A stretch of DNA of 64,000 bases from Kineococcus xinjiangensis (GCF_002934625.1 NZ_PTJD01000006.1:62001-126000), one strand, 5' to 3'; counted from the stretch's first letter, positions 52,722-61,828 are shown. Program-made: numbers and translations. Notes: generated from the sequence alone by a model not told the origin.

Positions 52722-53789
52722 TCAGCCCCAGCCGCGGGAGAGGTCTGCCGCGCCGACCAGACCCGCGGAGGGCCCCAGCTCGGCGCGGACGATGGTCAGC
52801 TCCGGCCGGAAGCCGCGGCCGGTGAGGGTGCGGCGGAACGCCTCGCGCGCCGGGCCCAGCAGCAGCTCCCCGGCGTCGGAGACCCCGCCGCCGACGACGA
52901 CCGTGCCCGGGTCCAGGGCGGCGGCGAGGTTGGCGATGCCGATGCCCAGCCAGCGCCCGACGTCCTCGAAGAGCTCCACCGCCGCGGCGTCGCCGGCCCG
53001 GGCGGCCGCCGTCACCAGCGGGCCGGTGATCGCCTCCGGGTCGCCGCCCGCCCGCTCCAGCAGGCCGTGCGCGACCGGCGAGTCGGCGCGCGCCAGCTCC
53101 CGCGCCTCGCGCACCAGCGCGTTGCCGGAGGCGTACTGCTCCCAGCAGCCGCGGTTGCCGCACTCGCAGCGGTGACCGCCCGGCACGACGATCATGTGCC
53201 CGAACTCCCCCGCCAGGCCGTACCTGCCGCGCTGCACCCTGCCGGAGTTGACGATGGCGCCACCGATCCCGGTGCCCATCGTCACGCACACGAGGCGGCT
53301 CTCCCCCCGTCCGGCGCCGAAGCGGTACTCCCCCCAGGCGGCGGCGTTGGCGTCGTTCTCCACGAGGGTGCGCCGCCCCACCCGGCGGCCCAGGCGGGCG
53401 CGCACCCGCTTCTCCACCGCCTCCCGCAGGGGCTCGTGGCGCCACGCCAGGTGCGGGGCGAAGAGCACGGTGGCGCGGTCGGCGTCGACGAAGCCGGCCG
53501 CGCCGATGCCCACGGAGACGATCTCGTGGCGGGCGGAGAGCTCCTCCACGACCTCGGCGATGACGTCCTCGACGGCCTGGGGGCTCTTGGTGGGGGTCTC
53601 GCGGCGCACGTGCGCCACCACCCGGCCGTCACCGTCGACGACCCCCGCGGCCACCTTGGTGCCGCCGATGTCGACACCCACCGCCGGGCCGTCGCCGATC
53701 AGAGCACGCCGGGTCTGCTGGCGCAGGCGCTGCCGCAGCGCCTCGCGCCGGGGGTCGGGGTGGACGCGGGTGCGGTGGGGAGCGGCCAC
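52722..53789 (-). CDS. ROK-family glucokinase (copy 1)
   Basis: 355-aa ROK sugar kinase. Seen: ATP site VGVDIGGTKVAAGVVD, catalytic Asp146 in LVENDANAAAWGEYRFG, MGTGIGGAIV and the zinc motif HRCECGNRGCWEQY. Likely a glucokinase feeding the nearby phosphofructokinase. About 35 extra basic residues at the N-terminus compared with copy 2. GTG start with AAGGAG 5 nt upstream. Tandem paralogue of the gene that precedes it in the operon. Confidence 0.88.
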   Translation of the reverse strand: MAAPHRTRVHPDPRREALRQRLRQQTRRALIGDGPAVGVDIGGTKVAAGVVDGDGRVVAHVRRETPTKSPQAVEDVIAEVVEELSARHEIVSVGIGAAGFVDADRATVLFAPHLAWRHEPLREAVEKRVRARLGRRVGRRTLVENDANAAAWGEYRFGAGRGESRLVCVTMGTGIGGAIVNSGRVQRGRYGLAGEFGHMIVVPGGHRCECGNRGCWEQYASGNALVREARELARADSPVAHGLLERAGGDPEAITGPLVTAAARAGDAAAVELFEDVGRWLGIGIANLAAALDPGTVVVGGGVSDAGELLLGPAREAFRRTLTGRGFRPELTIVRAELGPSAGLVGAADLSRGWG

Positions 53790-53862
53790 GCGTGCTCCTT
53801 GCGGTCGGGCCCTGGACGGGCGGTCCGGCGGCGGCTCGCGGGCCGGTGGCGCGCCGGCGGGC

Positions 53863-54822
53863 TCAGGCGGTGCGCGCGAGGTCCGCGGCCCCGATGATGC
53901 CCGCGTCGTTGCCCAGCTTGGCCAGACGCAGCGGCGCCGGCTCGCGGAAGCCGCGGCCGGAGAGGTTGGCGGCGTAGCTCTCGCGGGCGGGCTGCAGCAG
54001 CAGGTCGCCGGCGGCGGAGACGCCACCGCCGATGACGATGACCTCCGGGTCGAGGATCGCCACGAAGCTCGCCACGGCCTCCCCCAGCCAGCGGCCGAGG
54101 TCGGCGAGCAGCCGCAGGCTCGTGGGGTCGCCCTCGGCGGCCAGCCGGGTCACGACCGGGCCGGTGATGGCCTCGGGGTGCCCGTCGGCCGCGGCGAGCA
54201 GCGCGGTGGTGCCGGGGGCGCCCGCGCTGGCGAGGGCGCGGGCCTCGCGCACGAGGGCGCTGCCGGAGACGTACTGCTCCCAGCAGCCGCGGTTGCCGCA
54301 ACCGCAGAGGTGCCCGCCGGGGACGGCGCGGGCGTGCCCGACCTCGGCGGCCGCGCCGTTGTCGCCGCGCTGCAGGCGCCCGCCGGCGATGATGCCGCCG
54401 CCGAGGCCGGTGCCGACGGTGAGGAGGAGCACGTCGTCGGCCAGGCGGCCGTCGTCGCCGACGGCACCGCCGAAGCGGTACTCGCCCCAGGCGGCGGCGT
54501 TGGCGTCGTTCTCGACGACCACGGGCAGGCCGAGGCGCTGCTCCAGCCCGGCGCGCAGCGGCTCGTCCCGCCAGGCGAGGTTCGGCGCGAAGACCACGGT
54601 GGAGCGGGAGGCGTCGACGAAGCCCGCCGCAGCCACGCCGACGGCGGAGATCGGGTGGGCGGCGGACAGCTCCGCGACGGCGTCGGCCACGGCCGCCTGG
54701 ATGTCCGCCGCGGCCTTCGCCGGCGTCTCGCGCCGCGTCGTGGCCAGCAGGGCCCCCTGCTCGTCCACCACGCCGGCGGCGATCTTCGTGCCGCCGATGT
54801 CGACGCCGACGGTGTGCACCAT
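53863..54822 (-). CDS. ROK-family glucokinase (copy 2)
   Basis: 319-aa ROK sugar kinase. Seen: VGVDIGGTKIAAGVVDEQG, Asp106 in VVENDANAAAWGEYRFG, LTVGTGLGGGII and zinc motif LCGCGNRGCWEQYVSG. Closely similar to copy 1 over the whole domain, so a tandem duplication followed by divergence. ATG start with GGGAGA a few bases upstream, 9 bp after the SRPBCC stop. Confidence 0.9.
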   Translation of the reverse strand: MVHTVGVDIGGTKIAAGVVDEQGALLATTRRETPAKAAADIQAAVADAVAELSAAHPISAVGVAAAGFVDASRSTVVFAPNLAWRDEPLRAGLEQRLGLPVVVENDANAAAWGEYRFGGAVGDDGRLADDVLLLTVGTGLGGGIIAGGRLQRGDNGAAAEVGHARAVPGGHLCGCGNRGCWEQYVSGSALVREARALASAGAPGTTALLAAADGHPEAITGPVVTRLAAEGDPTSLRLLADLGRWLGEAVASFVAILDPEVIVIGGGVSAAGDLLLQPARESYAANLSGRGFREPAPLRLAKLGNDAGIIGAADLARTA

Positions 54823-54831
54823 TGGTCTCCC

Positions 54832-55278
54832 TCAGTTCCCCGCGCGCTGGCCGAGTTCGCGCAGCGCAGTGTCGATGATCGTCTTCTCCGCCTTGCGCTT
54901 GAGCGCGCCGAGCAGCGGCAGCCGCAGCGCGACCGCCAGTTCGTGGGTGACCTCCGTGCCGCCGCCCGCCGCCGGCGCCAGCCGGTAGGCGCCGTCGAGT
55001 GCGGTCACCAAGGTCGCGGTCTCCAGCGTCCAGGACACCGCGCCGGTCCCGGCGGCGGTCACGTCCCACGCGTAGCGCAGGACGTAGGTGTCCTTGAGCA
55101 CCCCGGCGGCCAGGACGAAGCGCACGCGCTCGGCACGGCCGTGGCCGTCGCGGCCGAGCACCTCGCACTCCTGCACGGAGGAGGCCCACTGCGGGTACGC
55201 CTCGAAGTCGGAGATCGTCGCGAGGACCGCCTGCGGAGCGGCCGCCACCACGGCGGTCGACTGCGTCCGGCCGGCCAT
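54832..55278 (-). CDS. SRPBCC / polyketide cyclase-like protein (Rv2185c-like)
   Basis: 148-aa START-like protein: MAGRTQSTAVVAAAPQAVLATISDFEAYPQWASSVQECEVL (in parts), RVRFVLAAGVLKDTYVLRYAWD, VSWTLE, LDGAYRLAP and GTEVTHELAVALRLPLLGALKRKAEKTIIDTAL (in parts). Closely resembles Rv2185c of M. tuberculosis; such proteins bind lipids or other hydrophobic ligands. ATG chosen to fit the family N-terminus; the longer frame is unlikely. Confidence 0.87.
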   Translation of the reverse strand: MAGRTQSTAVVAAAPQAVLATISDFEAYPQWASSVQECEVLGRDGHGRAERVRFVLAAGVLKDTYVLRYAWDVTAAGTGAVSWTLETATLVTALDGAYRLAPAAGGGTEVTHELAVALRLPLLGALKRKAEKTIIDTALRELGQRAGN

Positions 55279-55421
55279 GTGCGCACCGCGCCCCTCTCTG
55301 CCCTGCGGCGCGCCGACGGCACCCGCTCTCCCCGAACGGGGACCGGAGCAGGTTAGCGGCCCGCGTCCGGCGCCAGGGACCGGTCCCACGGCGCCGGGGT
55401 CGGTGCGGGACGCCGGGCGGG

Positions 55422-55505
55422 GACGAGCCGGGTCGGACGAGCCGGGTCGGACGAGCCGGGTCGGACGAGCCGGGTCAGACGAGCCGGGTCAGACGAGCAG
55501 GCCCA
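55422..55505. repeat. 14-bp tandem repeat over a stop codon (about 6 copies)
   Basis: Units starting GACGAGCCGGGTC(G/A) lie at 55422, 55436, 55450, 55464, 55478 and 55492. On the minus strand the repeat runs out of the zinc-ribbon gene: the stop codon (55489-55491) is inside it, and only the first units carry the TGA. Confidence 0.88.
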
Positions 55506-55950
55506 CGATCGTCAGGACGAGCAGGATCAGCGCGGTGAGGGCCGCGGCGCCGCCGGCCGCCATGAGCGCCTGCCGGCCGCGGGACGCGGCGACGGGCCTG
55601 CTCGTGCTCGCCGCCAGCTCGGCGAGCAGGCGCTCGGCGACCGCGTCGACGTCCGGGCGCTCCCCGCCGGCGCCGGGGCCGTCGGCGAAGAGGTCGAGCT
55701 GCTCGCCCTCCGCGCCGGCCGGGAAGGCGGTGGGCGCCGGGTCGCCGGGCGCGCTCCCCACGGGCTCGGCCGGTCCGGCCGCCGGGGGTGCCGCGGACGG
55801 GACCGGCGCGACCGCCGGCTCCGGCCGCAGCGCCGCGTGGCAGAGCGAGCACCACTCCTGGCGAGGGCGCACGCGGGCGCTGCAGGAGGGGCAGCGCACG
55901 GGGTCGGGGGCGACCGGGCTGCGGCGGGGGGCGCTGGCGGTGTCGGACAT
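55489..55950 (-). CDS. zinc-ribbon, C-terminally membrane-anchored protein
   Basis: 153-aa protein with a zinc ribbon (Cys20-x2-Cys23, Cys34-x2-Cys37: CPSC..CSLC), a Pro/Ala-rich middle, EGEQLDLFADGPG and AERLLAELAAS, and a tail-anchor-like membrane helix at the very end (ALILLVLTIVGLLV). Function unknown; the zinc ribbon may bind a partner. ATG giving MSDTASAPRR chosen. Its 3' end merges with the 14-bp repeat. Divergent from the acyl-CoA ligase gene across about 250 bp that includes TAGTGT near 56134. Confidence 0.7.
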   Translation of the reverse strand: MSDTASAPRRSPVAPDPVRCPSCSARVRPRQEWCSLCHAALRPEPAVAPVPSAAPPAAGPAEPVGSAPGDPAPTAFPAGAEGEQLDLFADGPGAGGERPDVDAVAERLLAELAASTSRPVAASRGRQALMAAGGAAALTALILLVLTIVGLLV

Positions 55951-56203
55951 GGCACTGGAGGCATCGGCACGGCCGGGGCCCACCTGAACCGACGGCGCGC
56001 CGGTCCCCGCCCGGACGCGCGCGCCCCGCGGGTCCGAGCGCCGCGGCACCGCCCCCCGCAGCCCCGTCCCGGCCCGCCCGCCGACGGGGCGCGACACTCC
56101 CTCCAACCACCCTCCGCGGCGGCGGCCCGACGGGTAGTGTCCGAGCGGAGGTCAGCTCGCTGCCCGATCGACGACGACGGCCGAGGGCCTGGAGGAGGAC
56201 ACC

Positions 56204-58000
56204 GTGCGCACGATCAGCGAGGCCCTGATGGTGCCCCTGGCGACGAGCGGCAATCTGACCGACTGCGTCGTCGAGGCGGCGCGGACGGACCCGGGGCGGG
56301 TGAGCATCCGCCGCAAGGACGCCACCGGCCGCTGGGTCGACGTCACCGCCAAGCAGTTCCTCGACGAGGTCACCGGCCTCGCGAAGGGCCTGGTCGCCGC
56401 CGGGGTCAAGCCCGGCGACCGCGTCGGGCTGATGTCGCGGACGCGCTACGAGTGGACGCTCACCGACGTCGCCATCTGGTTCGCCGGCGCTGTGACGGTG
56501 CCGGTCTACGAGACGTCCTCCGCCGAGCAGCTCGCGTGGATCCTGGAGGACTCCGCGGCCGTGGCCTGCATCGTGGAGACCACCGCGCACGCCGGGACGG
56601 TGTCCTCGGTGCGGGCGCGGCTGCCGCAGCTGCGGGACGTGTGGACCATCGACTCCGGCTCGCTGGAGGACCTGCACGCCGCCGGCCGCGACGTCCTCGA
56701 CTCCGAGCTGGAGGAGCGGCGCCGCGCGGTGCGGCCCTCCGACGTCGCGACGATCATCTACACCTCCGGGACGACGGGCCGCCCCAAGGGCTGCGTGCTG
56801 CACCACAGCCACTTCCTGGACCTGGCCCGCAACGCCGACGCCGCGATCGCCGAGATCACCCAGGCCCCGGGCGCCACCACGCTGCTGTTCCTGCCGCTGG
56901 CGCACGTCTTCGCCCGCTTCATCCAGGCGCTGTGCCTGACCGGGCGGATCACCATGGGCCACACCGCCGACATCAAGGACCTGGTCTCCGACCTGGAGAC
57001 CTACCGGCCCACCTTCATCCTCGCCGTGCCCCGGGTCTTCCAGAAGGTCTACAACGGCGCGGAGCAGAAGGCCGCTGCCGCCGGCCCGCTCAAGGCGAAG
57101 ATCTTCGCGGCGGCCGCGGCGACGGCGATCGCCCACAGCCAGGCCCGCGACACCGGCGGGCCCGGTCCGGTGCTCGTCGCGAAGCACGCCCTCTTCGACC
57201 GCCTCGTCTACTCCAAGCTGCGGGCGCGCCTGGGCGGGCGGGTCACCCACGCCGTCTCCGGCGGCGGTCCGCTCGGTGAGCGGCTGTCGCACTTCTTCCG
57301 CGGCGCCGGCCTGATCGTGCTGGAGGGCTACGGCCTCACGGAGACCGCCGCTCCCCTGGCCGTCGGCCGCCCCGACCGCATCAAGATCGGCACGGTCGGC
57401 CCGCCCCTGCCTGGCGTGGACGTGGCCATCGCCGAGGACGGCGAGATCCTCGTGCGGGGTCTCAACGTCTTCGCCGGCTACCTCAACAACCCCGAGGCCA
57501 CGGCCGAGGTGTTCCGCGACGGCTGGTTCACCACGGGCGACCTGGGCGAGATCGACGCGGACGGCTACCTGCGCATCACCGGGCGCAAGAAGGAGATCAT
57601 CATCACGGCCGCGGGCAAGAACGTGGCCCCCGCGCCGCTGGAGGACCACCTGCGGGCGCACCCGCTCATCTCGCAGGCCGTCGTCGTCGGTGACGACCGC
57701 CCCTACGTGGCGTGCCTGCTGTCGCTGGACCCGGAGATGCTGCCGGTGTGGGGCGCCAACAACGGCAAGCCGGGACTCGACGTGGCCACGGCCCGGCAGG
57801 ACCCGGAGGTCCTCGCCGAGCTGCAGCGCGCCGTGGACGCCGCCAACGCCACCGTGAGCCGGGCCGAGTCCATCCGCCGGTTCGGGGTCCTGACCGACGA
57901 CCTCACCGAGGCCAACGGGATGCTCACCCCGTCCCTGAAGGTGAAGCGCGGCACCGTGATGGCGGCCCACGTGGACGAGGTGGAGGCCCTCTACTCGTGA
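56204..58000 (+). CDS. long-chain fatty-acid--CoA ligase (FadD15-like)
   Basis: 598-aa AMP-forming acyl-CoA synthetase. Seen: VALID first domain RYEWTLTDVAIWFAGAVTVPVYETSS (in parts), P-loop TIIYTSGTTGRPKGC (from Tyr186), FLPLAHVFARF, AVPRVFQKVYN, GYGLTETAAP, DGWFTTGDLGEID and RKKEIIITAAGKNVAPAPLE (in parts, with catalytic Lys). Activates long-chain fatty acids. Same position as Rv2187 (fadD15). GTG start with GGAGGAGG 5 nt upstream. Confidence 0.94.
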   Translation: MRTISEALMVPLATSGNLTDCVVEAARTDPGRVSIRRKDATGRWVDVTAKQFLDEVTGLAKGLVAAGVKPGDRVGLMSRTRYEWTLTDVAIWFAGAVTVPVYETSSAEQLAWILEDSAAVACIVETTAHAGTVSSVRARLPQLRDVWTIDSGSLEDLHAAGRDVLDSELEERRRAVRPSDVATIIYTSGTTGRPKGCVLHHSHFLDLARNADAAIAEITQAPGATTLLFLPLAHVFARFIQALCLTGRITMGHTADIKDLVSDLETYRPTFILAVPRVFQKVYNGAEQKAAAAGPLKAKIFAAAAATAIAHSQARDTGGPGPVLVAKHALFDRLVYSKLRARLGGRVTHAVSGGGPLGERLSHFFRGAGLIVLEGYGLTETAAPLAVGRPDRIKIGTVGPPLPGVDVAIAEDGEILVRGLNVFAGYLNNPEATAEVFRDGWFTTGDLGEIDADGYLRITGRKKEIIITAAGKNVAPAPLEDHLRAHPLISQAVVVGDDRPYVACLLSLDPEMLPVWGANNGKPGLDVATARQDPEVLAELQRAVDAANATVSRAESIRRFGVLTDDLTEANGMLTPSLKVKRGTVMAAHVDEVEALYS

Positions 58001-58053
58001 GGCGCTGCCCGTGACCGCCGGCGGGGCGGGCCGGTCGTGATCGCGCACCTCGC

Positions 58054-59463
58054 GTGAGCGCACGGCCGGCCCCCGTCCCGGGTGGGCCCGCGACGGGTCG
58101 CCCGTGGCCGCTGCTGCTGGGCGCCTGGTGGCTGCTGACGGCCCTGGCCACGTACAGCGTCGTCCGCTACCGGTGGTGGATCGTCGCCGGGTACGTCCTG
58201 GTGGCCGCCGCCCTGACCGCCGCGCTCCTCGCCCGCAGGAGCACCGGCCTGCCCTGGCGCCCCGCCACCCCGCACCACCTCGCCGCAGCGGCCCTGGCGG
58301 CGGTGGCCGCCGTCCACGTCGCCGTGCCCGCCTTCTCCTACGTCCCCGCGGGCACCCTCCGGCTGCTGCTGGCGGGACTGGCGGCGGGTTCGGCCCTCAC
58401 CGCGCTCTGCTGGGCCCTGGTTCCGCGCCTGCGCCGGGCGCCCACCGCCGCCCTCGTCGTCGCCGTCGTGACGTCGCTGGCGTCCTCGGGGGTCGTGGTG
58501 CTCGGCGACCCGGAGCCGCGGATCGACGTGTGGGTGATCCTGCAGCAGGCGGCCGACGGGATGCTGCGCGGGGAGTCGATGTACGAGCAGGTCTGGACCG
58601 GCTCGCCGGGGGTGCAGGACGCCTTCGCCTACCTGCCGATGACGGCCGTGCTGACCGCTCCGGGCCGATGGCTGGCCGGGGACGTGCGCTGGGCGCTGGC
58701 GCTGCTCGTCGTGGCCTGCGCGCTGCTGGTCGCCGCCACCGGCCGCTGGCGCCCGGCGGGGGTGGCGGCGGCGTGCCTGCTGCTGCTCACCCCCGGCACC
58801 ACGACCCTCGTGGAGCAGGCGTGGACGGAGCCGACGGTGCTGGTCGGGATCGCGGGGTGGGCGCTGCTCGTGGCGCGGGGGCGGGCCTGGGCGGCGGTGC
58901 TTCCGCTGGCGGTGGCGCTCGCGGCCAAGCAGCACGCGGTGCTGCTGCTGCCGCTGGTGGCTGCGTGGCCGCGCTTCGGGGTGCGCCGCGCCGCGGCCAC
59001 CGGTGGCGTCGCCGGGCTGCTCGTCCTGCCGTGGCTGCTCGCCTCCCCCGCCGCGATGTGGCGGGACGCGGTGCAGTTCATGCAGGACATGCCGCCGCTG
59101 CGCTTCGCCGACACCGTCTACATCGCCCTCGTGCACGAGGCGGGCGTGGCGCTGCCGCTGCCGGTGGTGGGCGTGGCGGTCGTGGGCACCGTGGTGGCGG
59201 CGTGCGTGCAGGTCCGCCGGCAACCGCCCGGGCTGGACGGGGTGCTGCTGTGGGCGGCTGCGGTGCTGCTGGTGGCCAACCTCGTGAACAAGCAGGCGTT
59301 CTACAACCAGTACTGGCTCGTCGCGGCGCTGCTGCTCACGGCGTGGGCGGCGACGGCGGCGCCCCGGCCGTCGCCGCGGGACCCGGTGCGGCGTCGGGGT
59401 CGGAACCGGCGAGCATCCGCTGCAGCCGCAGCGCCAGCACGTCCCAGCGCCACCGGTCGCTGA
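58054..59463 (+). CDS. GT87-like integral membrane mannosyltransferase
   Basis: 469-aa polytopic membrane protein (about 10-12 helices) with the layout of polyprenol-phosphate-mannose-dependent mannosyltransferases: acidic spots DPEPRIDVWVILQQAADGMLRGESMYEQVW (in parts, RIDVW) early, then AFAYLPMTAVLTAPGRWL and EQAWTEPTVLVG, KQHAVLLLPLVA and NKQAFYNQYWLVA. Likely acts in lipoglycan assembly. The last 43 codons (Arg/Ala-rich) overlap the end of the opposing GT4 gene. GTG start without a clear ribosome site. Confidence 0.75.
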   Translation: MSARPAPVPGGPATGRPWPLLLGAWWLLTALATYSVVRYRWWIVAGYVLVAAALTAALLARRSTGLPWRPATPHHLAAAALAAVAAVHVAVPAFSYVPAGTLRLLLAGLAAGSALTALCWALVPRLRRAPTAALVVAVVTSLASSGVVVLGDPEPRIDVWVILQQAADGMLRGESMYEQVWTGSPGVQDAFAYLPMTAVLTAPGRWLAGDVRWALALLVVACALLVAATGRWRPAGVAAACLLLLTPGTTTLVEQAWTEPTVLVGIAGWALLVARGRAWAAVLPLAVALAAKQHAVLLLPLVAAWPRFGVRRAAATGGVAGLLVLPWLLASPAAMWRDAVQFMQDMPPLRFADTVYIALVHEAGVALPLPVVGVAVVGTVVAACVQVRRQPPGLDGVLLWAAAVLLVANLVNKQAFYNQYWLVAALLLTAWAATAAPRPSPRDPVRRRGRNRRASAAAAAPARPSATGR

Positions 59464-60526
59464 CCCACGCGCGGCCGGCGTCCCCGTGGCGCCGCGCGAG
59501 GCCCGGGTCCAGCAGGTAGCCCGTGAGGGCGGCGGCCACCGCGGAGGGGTCGCGGCCGTCGACGACGCGGCCGGTCCCGCCCGCCACGATGGCGTCGGGC
59601 GCGCCCCCGGAGCCGCCCGCCACGACCGGCAGCCCGCAGGCCGCGGCCTCGAGGTAGCAGATGCCCAGCGCCTCGGGCTCCAGCCCGCCCAGGCGGGTGC
59701 GGGCGGGCATGCAGAACACGTCCCCGGCGTCGTAGTGGGCGGGGGTCTGCGCCCACGGCACCGCCCCGGTCAGGACCACGTCGCCGCGCAGGCCGAGGCG
59801 CTGCACGAGGCGCTCCACGGCCGGGCGGTGCGGGCCGTCCCCGACCAGCAGCAGCGCCGCCCCCGGCACGGCACGGCGCACCTCGGGCAGCGCGCGCACC
59901 AGCACGTCCTGGCCCTTGCGGGCGACGAGGCGGGAGACGCACACCACCACCGGGCGGTCGTGCAGGCCGTGGCGGCGGCGCACCTCCTCCCCGCCGCAGC
60001 CGGGGCGGAACGCGGCGGTGTCCACCCCGGGCGTCAGCCGGCGCATCCGGGCGCGCGCGGCGGGGCTCAGCGGCCGCCGGACCCGCTCGGCGCACCAGGG
60101 GCCGAGGAAGGTCAGCACGTCCACGGACTCCCCGATGCGGCGCAGCAGCGCGCGTGAGCCCGGCAGGGAGGACCACCACACCTCGTGCCCGTGGGTGGTG
60201 GCGACGCTGCGGCGCACCCCTGCGCGGCGCAGCGCCGGGGCCATCAGCCCGAGGGGGGCGGCGGCGCCGAACCAGACGGCCTCGCAGCCCTCGGCGCGGG
60301 CGAGGTCGGCGGCGCGCCGGGTGGTGGCGGGCGTCGGGAGCAGGATCCGGCTGGGGTCGCGGACCACGGGGAAGGGCAGGGTGGCGTCGAAGGCGCGGTC
60401 GCCGGGCTGGGTGGCGGTGTGCACGACGACGTCGCCGGGGGGCATCCGCCGCGCCATCTCCAGCACGAAGGACTCGATGCCGCCGGTGCGCGGGGGGAAG
60501 TCGTTGGTGACGACGAGGGTCCTCAC
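59336..60526 (-). CDS. GT4 glycosyltransferase, PimB-like
   Basis: 396-aa GT-B glycosyltransferase. Seen: RTLVVTNDFPPRTGGIESFV, TTHGHEVWWS, acceptor-domain LTPGVDTAAFRPG, CVSRLVARKGQDVLVRAL, LLLVGDGPHR and LGGLEPEALGICYLEAAACGLPVVAGGSGGAPDAI (in parts, E-x7-E motif). Resembles PimB' (Rv2188c), the second phosphatidylinositol mannosyltransferase, in both sequence layout and position. GTG start overlaps the lipoprotein stop by 2-4 bp. The 3' end overlaps the membrane GT gene tail-to-tail by 128 bp. Confidence 0.9.
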   Translation of the reverse strand: MRTLVVTNDFPPRTGGIESFVLEMARRMPPGDVVVHTATQPGDRAFDATLPFPVVRDPSRILLPTPATTRRAADLARAEGCEAVWFGAAAPLGLMAPALRRAGVRRSVATTHGHEVWWSSLPGSRALLRRIGESVDVLTFLGPWCAERVRRPLSPAARARMRRLTPGVDTAAFRPGCGGEEVRRRHGLHDRPVVVCVSRLVARKGQDVLVRALPEVRRAVPGAALLLVGDGPHRPAVERLVQRLGLRGDVVLTGAVPWAQTPAHYDAGDVFCMPARTRLGGLEPEALGICYLEAAACGLPVVAGGSGGAPDAIVAGGTGRVVDGRDPSAVAAALTGYLLDPGLARRHGDAGRAWVSDRWRWDVLALRLQRMLAGSDPDAAPGPAATAGAPPSPPTP

Positions 60527-61785
60527 CGCCAGCCCGCCAACCCGTCGTGGACCTCCGCGCGCCAGCGCTCCTCGGCGGCGGGGAGGTCCTCCCCGAGCAC
60601 GGCAGGGGCGAGTGCGCTCACGTCGGGGGCGCCCGGCACGGCCAGGCGCCGCTGCAGCTCCACGAGGACGCCCGCGCCGTGGCGGCGGGCGATCGACTCG
60701 CACAGCGTCCAGGCCGCCGCGTAGGCGAGGTCCAGGGGAGCGCCGCCCCCCGGGCGCAGCTCGGCGTCGGTCGGCACGGTCGGCCGCATCCCCGCCGCGA
60801 CGCGCTGCAGCAGCGGCCGTGCCAGCTCGGCCGGGTCCAGGCCCCGGCCGGAGCGGGCGAGCTGGTCGGCCGCGCCCTCGACCAGCCAGAGCGGGAGGGA
60901 GCCGGTGCCGCGCAGGCCGAGGCCGGTGCGGGCGGCCACGTGCACCAGCTCGTGGGTGAGGACCACCGCGCGCCCGGTCGCGGAGAGCCGACCGAACTGC
61001 TCCGGCTGCACGAGGACCCGCACGCCGGAGCCGGGCACGGAGGCGTCGCCGACCGCGAGGGCGGCCAGGGGCGCCACCCAGGCGGGGTCGCGGTGCAGGA
61101 GGCGGGCGGCGTCGGCGGCGGTGGCGGGCACGAGGACGGCCGTGCGCCGCGGCCAGCCGGTCCCCCAGGCCTCGTCGACGCGGGCGGCGGCCTCGTCGAG
61201 GACTGCGGGGACCTCCTCGGCCCACTCCGGGGCGGAGGCGGCGGCCACGACGAGCGACCGCCCGCTGCGGGCGGCCCGGACGGGGCCGAGGTCCCACAGG
61301 GCGGGGGTGGTCGGGCCGTCCGCGGTCGACGCCAGCAGCCAGCTCCCGCCGCGGTCGACGACGGTCAGGTGGGCCGCGCGGCGGACGACGGCGTCCTCGC
61401 CGTCGAGGCGTTCCCGGATCGCCACGTCGGCGAGGACGGCCGGGGCTCCCAGCTCCTCCTCGCGCCGCCGCGGTGCGCGCCGCAGCCGCAGCACCTCCGC
61501 CGACCACTGCGCCACGCCGACGCCGGTGACGGCGGTGGCGGCGGCCTCCTGGGCCCGGGCGAGAGCGGCGGCACGGGGATCGATGCCGGCCAGCAGCGCG
61601 GTCACGTCCCCGGAGCGCAGAGCGTGCGAGCGACCCGCGAGGAGTCGCTGCACGCCCTCCCGGGCTCCCGCGGGGACCGGCGCCCCACCGGGGTCGGGAG
61701 CGCGGCCCGTGGTGGAGCAGCCGGCGAGGCCGAGGCCGGCGGCGGCGGCGAGCAGCACGCCCCGCCTGCTCGCCGCGCCCGCCAC
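60523..61785 (-). CDS. exported lipoprotein with HELVH metallopeptidase-like motif
   Basis: 420-aa lipoprotein: twin-arginine start AASRRGVLLAAAAGLGLAGC with lipobox Cys near residue 22, so possibly Tat-exported. The middle resembles an NTF2/ketosteroid-isomerase-like fold by layout; then VVLTHELVHVAART (His278-Glu279, His282) and LPLWLVEGAADQLAR, the HExxH plus second Glu arrangement of gluzincin peptidases. I know similar uncharacterised proteins next to PimB' in actinobacteria (compare Rv2189c by position). GTG start by the leaderless rule; the longer frame is rejected. Confidence 0.75.
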   Translation of the reverse strand: MAGAASRRGVLLAAAAGLGLAGCSTTGRAPDPGGAPVPAGAREGVQRLLAGRSHALRSGDVTALLAGIDPRAAALARAQEAAATAVTGVGVAQWSAEVLRLRRAPRRREEELGAPAVLADVAIRERLDGEDAVVRRAAHLTVVDRGGSWLLASTADGPTTPALWDLGPVRAARSGRSLVVAAASAPEWAEEVPAVLDEAAARVDEAWGTGWPRRTAVLVPATAADAARLLHRDPAWVAPLAALAVGDASVPGSGVRVLVQPEQFGRLSATGRAVVLTHELVHVAARTGLGLRGTGSLPLWLVEGAADQLARSGRGLDPAELARPLLQRVAAGMRPTVPTDAELRPGGGAPLDLAYAAAWTLCESIARRHGAGVLVELQRRLAVPGAPDVSALAPAVLGEDLPAAEERWRAEVHDGLAGWR

Positions 61786-61791
61786 CCCCGC

Positions 61792-61797
61792 AGCGTA
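61792..61797 (-). promoter_or_regulatory. leaderless -10 (TACGCT) for the lipoprotein gene
   Basis: On the minus strand TACGCT is followed after 6 nt by GTG at 61785. Confidence 0.6.
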
Positions 61798-61828
61798 GGC
61801 ACTGCCGGGCCCGGCCGCCGGGGGCACC

